A stretch of DNA of 19,221 bases from Hyphomicrobiales bacterium (lineage in GTDB: Bacteria > Pseudomonadota > Alphaproteobacteria > Rhizobiales > Rhizobiaceae), in the NCBI GenBank assembly GCA_011087745.1, contig JAALLB010000010.1:1-19221 (forward strand), read 5' to 3'. The translations under genes and the position numbers were made by a program. The first letter of the stretch is position 1. Every line of letters starts with the position of its first letter. Of the stretch, positions 15,286 through 19,221 are shown one piece after another. The notes under the pieces were generated by a model that was given only the letters and a program-made list of their open reading frames with translations, did no database searches and was not told the origin of the DNA.

Positions 15286-15418
15286 ACAGGCCAGTTTTAG
15301 TTAATTTTTCTGCTTGATGACCCTAGTAGTTTGCAACAAACTGTGTTAATCGACCGCAGAATTTAGAAATTTTTGCCTTGTAATTTGTTACAGGACATAG
15401 CATTTAAACTAACAGAAT

Positions 15419-15455
15419 GTCCCACGATTGGGACCAAACCAACAGTCGAGGACTG
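15419..15455 (+). other. Two small hairpins in the acpP leader, one enclosing the ribosome site
   Basis: GTCCC (15419-15423) pairs with GGGAC (15430-15434) around six bases. CAGTC (15443-15447) pairs with GACTG (15451-15455) around GAG, so the ribosome site GAGGA lies in the second hairpin's loop and stem. Both lie in the 174-base gap between fabG and acpP, which suggests separate or translational control of the abundant ACP. Another 6-bp hairpin (AGTTTG/CAAACT, 15328-15342) lies just after fabG. Confidence 0.4.
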
Positions 15456-15459
15456 ATAC

Positions 15460-15696
15460 ATGAGTGAAATCGCAGACAGCATCAAAAAAATCGTAGTTGA
15501 GCATCTAGACGTGGATGCTGACAAAGTAACTGAAAACGCTAGTTTTATTGATGATCTTGGCGCTGATTCATTGGATAACGTAGAGCTTGTGATGGCTTTT
15601 GAAGAAGAATTCGACGTTGAAATTCCTGATGATGCAGCAGAAACAATTCAAACTGTTGGTGATGCAATCAAATTTGTTGAAAAAGCAAAAGCATAA
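15460..15696 (+). CDS. acpP: Acyl carrier protein
   Basis: AcpP carries growing acyl chains on a 4'-phosphopantetheine arm. The 78-residue acidic protein contains the DSLD motif with the modified serine at Ser37, and the usual four-helix ACP pattern (IVVEHLDVDADKV at 11-23, ELVMAFEEEFDVEIPDD at about 42-58). Length and charge are typical. GAGGA seven bases before the ATG supports the start. The adjacent fabD, fabG and fabF encode its partner enzymes. It is probably expressed more strongly than its neighbours, from its own leader, with partial termination after it. Confidence 0.98.
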   Translation: MSEIADSIKKIVVEHLDVDADKVTENASFIDDLGADSLDNVELVMAFEEEFDVEIPDDAAETIQTVGDAIKFVEKAKA

Positions 15697-15723
15697 CTTT
15701 TATTGCAAGAATCTATTGTGTTG

Positions 15724-15744
15724 GGCGGTCTTTTGGCCGCCTTT
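15724..15744 (+). terminator. Terminator or attenuator after acpP
   Basis: GGCGGTC (15724-15730) pairs with GGCCGCC (15735-15741), one G-U pair, around a TTTT loop, followed by only three T's and then a mixed T-rich tract. The stem is stable but the U-tract is weak, so read-through into fabF is likely. It would let acpP mRNA outnumber the downstream message. Confidence 0.65.
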
Positions 15745-15849
15745 CGCGTTTCTGGGGTTATGATAGCCAGGGTTGTTGATAACTCTTCTGCATCTATCAT
15801 CTAAACACAAGACGCTGTAAATATTATACAAAATTGAGGGCGAATCTGT

Positions 15850-17106
15850 ATGAGACGTGTTGTTATTACTGGTGTTGGTATGGTTACTCCTTTGGCTTGT
15901 GGAGCTGAGGAAACCTGGGCGAAAATTTTAGCTGGCGAAAATGCAGCTGAACGCATTGAAAACTTTCAGGTTGATGATGTAGCTGCTCAAATCGCATGTC
16001 AAATACCTTTTGGTGATGGTTCCAATGGTACATTCAATCCCGATGATTGGATGGAGCCCAAGGAGCAGCGCAAGGTTGATCCATTTATTATTTATGGCAC
16101 GGCTGCATCTGATATGGCGCTAAATGATGCTGATTGGCACCCAACGAAGGATGAAGATTGTTTCCGTACAGGTGTACTTTTGGGTTCGGGTATTGGTGGT
16201 CTTCAGGGTATTGAGCAAACATCACTGACTTTGGCTGAGCGGGGACCACGCCGTGTTAGCCCGTTTTTTATTCCTGGACGATTGATTAACTTGGTTTCTG
16301 GGCAGGTATCCATCAAACATGGCCTTAAAGGCCCTAACCATTCTGTTGTAACTGCTTGTTCAACGGGTGCTCATGCAATTGGCGATGCCTCTCGACTAAT
16401 CATGTTTGGTGATGCGGATGTTATGGTTGCTGGCGGAGCAGAGTCTCCTGTTTGCCGGCTTTCCATGGCAGGTTTTGCGGCCTGTAAAGCACTTTCAACG
16501 AGTTATAATGATGATCCAAAGAGTGCTTCTCGTCCCTATGATAGAGACCGCGATGGTTTTGTAATGGGTGAGGGCGCTGGTACAGTTGTGCTGGAAGAGT
16601 ATGAACATGCCAAAGCACGCGGTGCCAAGATTTATGCCGAAGTTGTTGGCTATGGTCTTTCTGGTGACGCATTCCACATTACAGCACCGTCAGAAGATGG
16701 TGATGGAGCTTATCGCTGTATGAGTTCAGCATTGCGGAATGCAAAGCTGGATGCAAGTGAAATTGATTATATCAATGCCCATGGTACTTCCACTATGGCA
16801 GATACTATAGAGCTGGGTGCTGCCGAACGCTTGATGGGTGCTGCTGCCTCAAAAGTATCAATGTCATCAACTAAATCAGCGATCGGTCATTTGTTAGGTG
16901 CTGCAGGAGCTGTTGAGGCAATATTCTCAACACTTGCCATTCGGGATCAAATTGCACCTCCGACCTTAAATCTGGATAATCCTGAACGTGAGACAAAGAT
17001 TGATCTTGTGCCAAAGGAAGCCAGGAAACGCGAGATTAATGTAGCTCTTTCAAATTCGTTTGGTTTTGGTGGCACAAATGCTTCTTTGATATTGAGGAAA
17101 GTATAG
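15850..17106 (+). CDS. fabF: 3-oxoacyl-ACP synthase II (beta-ketoacyl-ACP synthase)
   Basis: FabF condenses malonyl-ACP with acyl-ACP in chain elongation. The 418-residue protein starts with the typical MRRVVITGVGMVTPL. The catalytic Cys170 lies in VTACSTGAHAIG, with His311 in NAHGTST, Lys342 in TKSAIGHLLG, and His347. The C-terminal NSFGFGGTNASLIL is the family signature. All catalytic residues are present, and the Cys-His-His set separates it from FabH. GAGGG precedes the ATG by about 9 bases. It follows acpP after 153 bases containing a partial terminator, and a possible promoter there could not be defined. Confidence 0.97.
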   Translation: MRRVVITGVGMVTPLACGAEETWAKILAGENAAERIENFQVDDVAAQIACQIPFGDGSNGTFNPDDWMEPKEQRKVDPFIIYGTAASDMALNDADWHPTKDEDCFRTGVLLGSGIGGLQGIEQTSLTLAERGPRRVSPFFIPGRLINLVSGQVSIKHGLKGPNHSVVTACSTGAHAIGDASRLIMFGDADVMVAGGAESPVCRLSMAGFAACKALSTSYNDDPKSASRPYDRDRDGFVMGEGAGTVVLEEYEHAKARGAKIYAEVVGYGLSGDAFHITAPSEDGDGAYRCMSSALRNAKLDASEIDYINAHGTSTMADTIELGAAERLMGAAASKVSMSSTKSAIGHLLGAAGAVEAIFSTLAIRDQIAPPTLNLDNPERETKIDLVPKEARKREINVALSNSFGFGGTNASLILRKV

Positions 17107-17220
17107 CGCATTCGCGGATATAGGATGTGGTCATTTTAATTTGCAAGTTTTTGGTATTCGGAAAAATGCCATAATCTTCGTCGAAATAGAGTTGAGAAAA
17201 ATTGAATTGGGAATGCGAAG

Positions 17221-18408
17221 TTGAGTGATACTCCAGAAGATATTAATGCTGGCTTTGGCAGACGTAGCGCTCTTGCTTCCAATGGTGAACACTTAGAGGC
17301 GCAATCCCCTACCAAGGCACTACAAGCCAAGGAAGTTCCTTTACCCCCCAAGCGCAGTAAATCTGCCAGGGGTAATTTTATTGTTTTCATGAATTTTATG
17401 ATGAGCTGTTTGGTGCTGGTTGTGCTGGCACTGTGTTTGGTTGCACTTTATGCAAAAAGTGAGTTCGAGAGTGCCGGGCCACTGGACGCGCCGCAAACCG
17501 TTGTGATTAAAGAAGGTTCTTCCCTTACAAAAATTTCGGATCAACTGGCAGCAAATGGCGTGATTGAAAACAAGCTGATATTTAGTCAGGGTGTTAAGGT
17601 GCTTCGAGCTCAAAATTCTTTGAAGGCTGGAGAATATCTCTTTAAGCCTCAGATGAGCATGTACGATGTTATGGAAACCATTCGCTCTGGTAAGGGGATA
17701 CTTCACAAAGTCACACTGCCAGAAGGGCTTACGGTTTTTCAGATTTTTGAACGAATTGCGAAAAATGATATTCTTGAAGGTGCGCTGCCTGTAGCACTGC
17801 CTGAAGAGGGTTCCTTGATGCCAGACACCTATCCGTTCCAACGTGGTACAACGCGTGTTGAAGTTGTTGAGCGTATGAGACTGGCTCAGCAAAACTTCCT
17901 TGCCTCAGTGTGGGCTAAACGGATTCCTGATCTGCCAATTTCTTCTCCGGAAGAACTGGTTACTTTGGCTTCTATCGTTGAAAAGGAAACTGGCAGGGTA
18001 GATGAGCGCTCTCGGGTTGCATCCGTGTTTATCAATCGTTTGCGCAAGGGAATGAAACTTCAATCCGACCCAACTATTATATATGGAATATTTGGCGGTG
18101 AAGGTAAGCCAAAGGACCGTCCGATTTACAAGTCGGATATCGAAAAGCCAACGCCGTACAATACTTATACTATTCCAGCGCTTCCACCTGGACCAATTGC
18201 AAACCCGGGTCGTGCTGCGATGGAAGCGGTTGCCAATCCATCTCGTACTGATGATTTATTCTTTGTAGCAAATGGAACCGGGGGACACGTTTTTGCGAAG
18301 AGCCTGGACGAGCATAATCAAAATGTTGCGCGGTGGCGACAGATTGAAAAACAGCTAAAAGAACAAAAAGAAAATGAAGCCAGCGAAGGTGAGACTCAAC
18401 AAAATTGA
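17221..18408 (+). CDS. mltG: Endolytic murein transglycosylase MltG
   Basis: MltG is an inner-membrane lytic transglycosylase that cuts nascent glycan strands and sets their length. The 395-residue protein has a cytoplasmic N-terminal tail (about 1-52), one membrane helix (about 53-77), a LysM-like segment (about 93-160), and the YceG catalytic domain with the conserved ASIVEKETG (250-258, catalytic Glu in the VEKET segment) and YNTYTIPALPPGPIANPG motif. The C-terminal tail is polar and Glu/Gln-rich. The start is a TTG at 17221 with GGGA about 8 bases upstream; the nearest in-frame upstream codon that could matter is a TGA at 17203, so no ATG start is available before the tail. It lies 114 bases after fabF, the usual rhizobial order. 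Confidence 0.93.
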   Translation: MSDTPEDINAGFGRRSALASNGEHLEAQSPTKALQAKEVPLPPKRSKSARGNFIVFMNFMMSCLVLVVLALCLVALYAKSEFESAGPLDAPQTVVIKEGSSLTKISDQLAANGVIENKLIFSQGVKVLRAQNSLKAGEYLFKPQMSMYDVMETIRSGKGILHKVTLPEGLTVFQIFERIAKNDILEGALPVALPEEGSLMPDTYPFQRGTTRVEVVERMRLAQQNFLASVWAKRIPDLPISSPEELVTLASIVEKETGRVDERSRVASVFINRLRKGMKLQSDPTIIYGIFGGEGKPKDRPIYKSDIEKPTPYNTYTIPALPPGPIANPGRAAMEAVANPSRTDDLFFVANGTGGHVFAKSLDEHNQNVARWRQIEKQLKEQKENEASEGETQQN

Positions 18409-18438
18409 GGATAATTCACACATAGCTATGGGGGCGAT

Positions 18439-18920
18439 ATGACACTGCAGAGCATGACCGGGTTTGCCCGTACTCAGGGGCAATTTATGGACACTTCCTG
18501 GGTGTGGGAACTACGCTCTGTGAATGGTAAGGGGCTAGATTAAGATTAAGGGTACCAAGCGGATATGAAGCTGTAGAAGCTGCTGCCCGGAGCGAACTTT
18601 CAAAGCATTTCAAACGCGGTAATATCCAAATTAGTTTATCTGTTACCCAGTCTGCTTCAGCGACAATTCCATACATCAATCAAGAAGCTGCACAATCGCT
18701 TTTATCGGCGGCTAAAGAATTGCAGGCAACAGTTGGCGGTGAACTACCAACAGCTGCTGAACTGATGGCCATGCGCGGGGTGGTGGAATTGGGTGAAAAA
18801 GAACTTGATGATGATGCCAAGGCTATGCGTAATTCAGAAATACTAAAGAGCCTGAATAGTGCAGCCAGTGCGTTGGTGGAGGTACGTCAAAGTGAAGGCA
18901 GTGCGATTGCCCAAGTACTA
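18439..18920 (+). pseudogene. yicC: YicC family endoribonuclease gene, frameshifted and missing its 3' half
   Basis: The start MTLQSMTGFAR and ELRSVNGKGLD (residues 24-34) are diagnostic of YicC proteins, conserved stress-related RNases that usually sit before gmk. After GLD the frame hits TAA at 18541. The frame two bases on continues correctly from 18543 as RLRVPSGYEAVEAAARSEL, so one base is missing near 18541. YicC-like sequence then runs to about GSAIAQVL (18899-18920). The rest of the family, including the conserved C-terminal EFNREANT region, is absent; the following sequence is unrecognised and stops at 19086-19088. It begins 30 bases after mltG. It is either disrupted by a rearrangement or damaged by assembly error. 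The endoribonuclease role is family knowledge, not shown here. Confidence 0.75.
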
Positions 18921-19221
18921 AGGGCCTGGTGCGAAATTAACGCTTCGATTTTTATGACTTGTAGTCTGGGCAAAATCCTGGATGCGGTTGATCATGAGCT
19001 TGCGGATGAGTTGCGGCGGCGGCAGAATTTGCCGATATCACCAATTTTCAATGCGGCCATATATCGCTGCGGCCCGCCTGTTTTTTGAGCTTCTTGATGC
19101 GATGACGCCGATAAGCGTCGATCTGCCTGAACAGCGGCACTTTCCGGTCGAACGTCAGGTGGGTGATCTACCGCATGCACACATCTTTGCTGAAGGTGAC
19201 CGGATGGGTCTTTCCATGTGA
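18921..19221. other. Unrecognised sequence replacing the yicC 3' end
   Basis: From about 18921 no reading frame on either strand gives YicC-like or otherwise recognisable protein. By hand count the last 231 bases are about 54% G+C, somewhat above the nearby yicC part. The most open stretches are a plus-strand frame ending in TGA at the last base (80 codons from 18982) and a minus-strand frame stopping at 18992. Neither has clear translation signals. It may be one end of an insertion sequence, the product of a rearrangement, or a misassembled contig end. I could not identify terminal repeats or a transposase motif. Confidence 0.35.

Noticed and set aside
18992..19221. Transposase fragment on the minus strand at the window end
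   Set aside because: No DDE motif, terminal inverted repeat or target duplication could be recognised; kept only as unexplained sequence.

Overview
The window looks like a stretch of conserved chromosome from an alphaproteobacterium, most likely Hyphomicrobiales (Rhizobiales), with moderate G+C. The evidence is gene order (rpsF-rpsR-DUF2232-rplI, dnaB, alr, radA, cvpA, purF on one strand, diverging from fabD-fabG-acpP-fabF-mltG-yicC), alphaproteobacterial CTTG-type promoters, a GTTC-N7-GTTC SOS box, and rhizobial-type protein features such as a long acidic L9 tail. Species cannot be named from this. I see no tRNA, rRNA, CRISPR array, phage or defence locus.

Layout. Positions 1-262 are AT-rich leader DNA with a promoter/palindrome for a small VOC (glyoxalase-fold) protein at 263-625, closed by a terminator. 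A long minus-strand block runs from 12003 down to 802. In transcription order it holds rpsF, rpsR, a DUF2232 membrane protein and rplI, then a strong terminator; next dnaB, alr, radA, cvpA, purF, an SDR-fold protein and an AMP-dependent acyl-activating enzyme. The plus-strand block runs from 12318 to the end: a 67-aa hypothetical ORF, a secreted-type alpha/beta hydrolase interrupted by an amber codon, the fatty-acid synthesis cluster fabD-fabG-acpP-fabF, mltG, and a damaged yicC whose 3' part is replaced by unrecognised sequence.

Function. The genes serve translation (S6, S18, L9), replication and repair (DnaB, RadA), cell-wall supply and remodelling (Alr, MltG), purine synthesis (PurF, with CvpA beside it) and type II fatty-acid synthesis. 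The acyl-activating enzyme and FabD/FabG/AcpP/FabF share acyl-group chemistry but lie in opposite blocks.

No new multi-gene system is apparent. The points worth a second look are regulatory or integrity signals: an SOS-type box at radA; two abutting DnaA-box-like 9-mers upstream of dnaB; a structured rpsF leader; a palindrome over the VOC promoter; an SDR protein that has lost its catalytic Ser and Lys; an in-frame amber codon in the hydrolase; and three one-base losses (acyl-activating enzyme, rpsF, yicC) that look more like sequence errors than biology.
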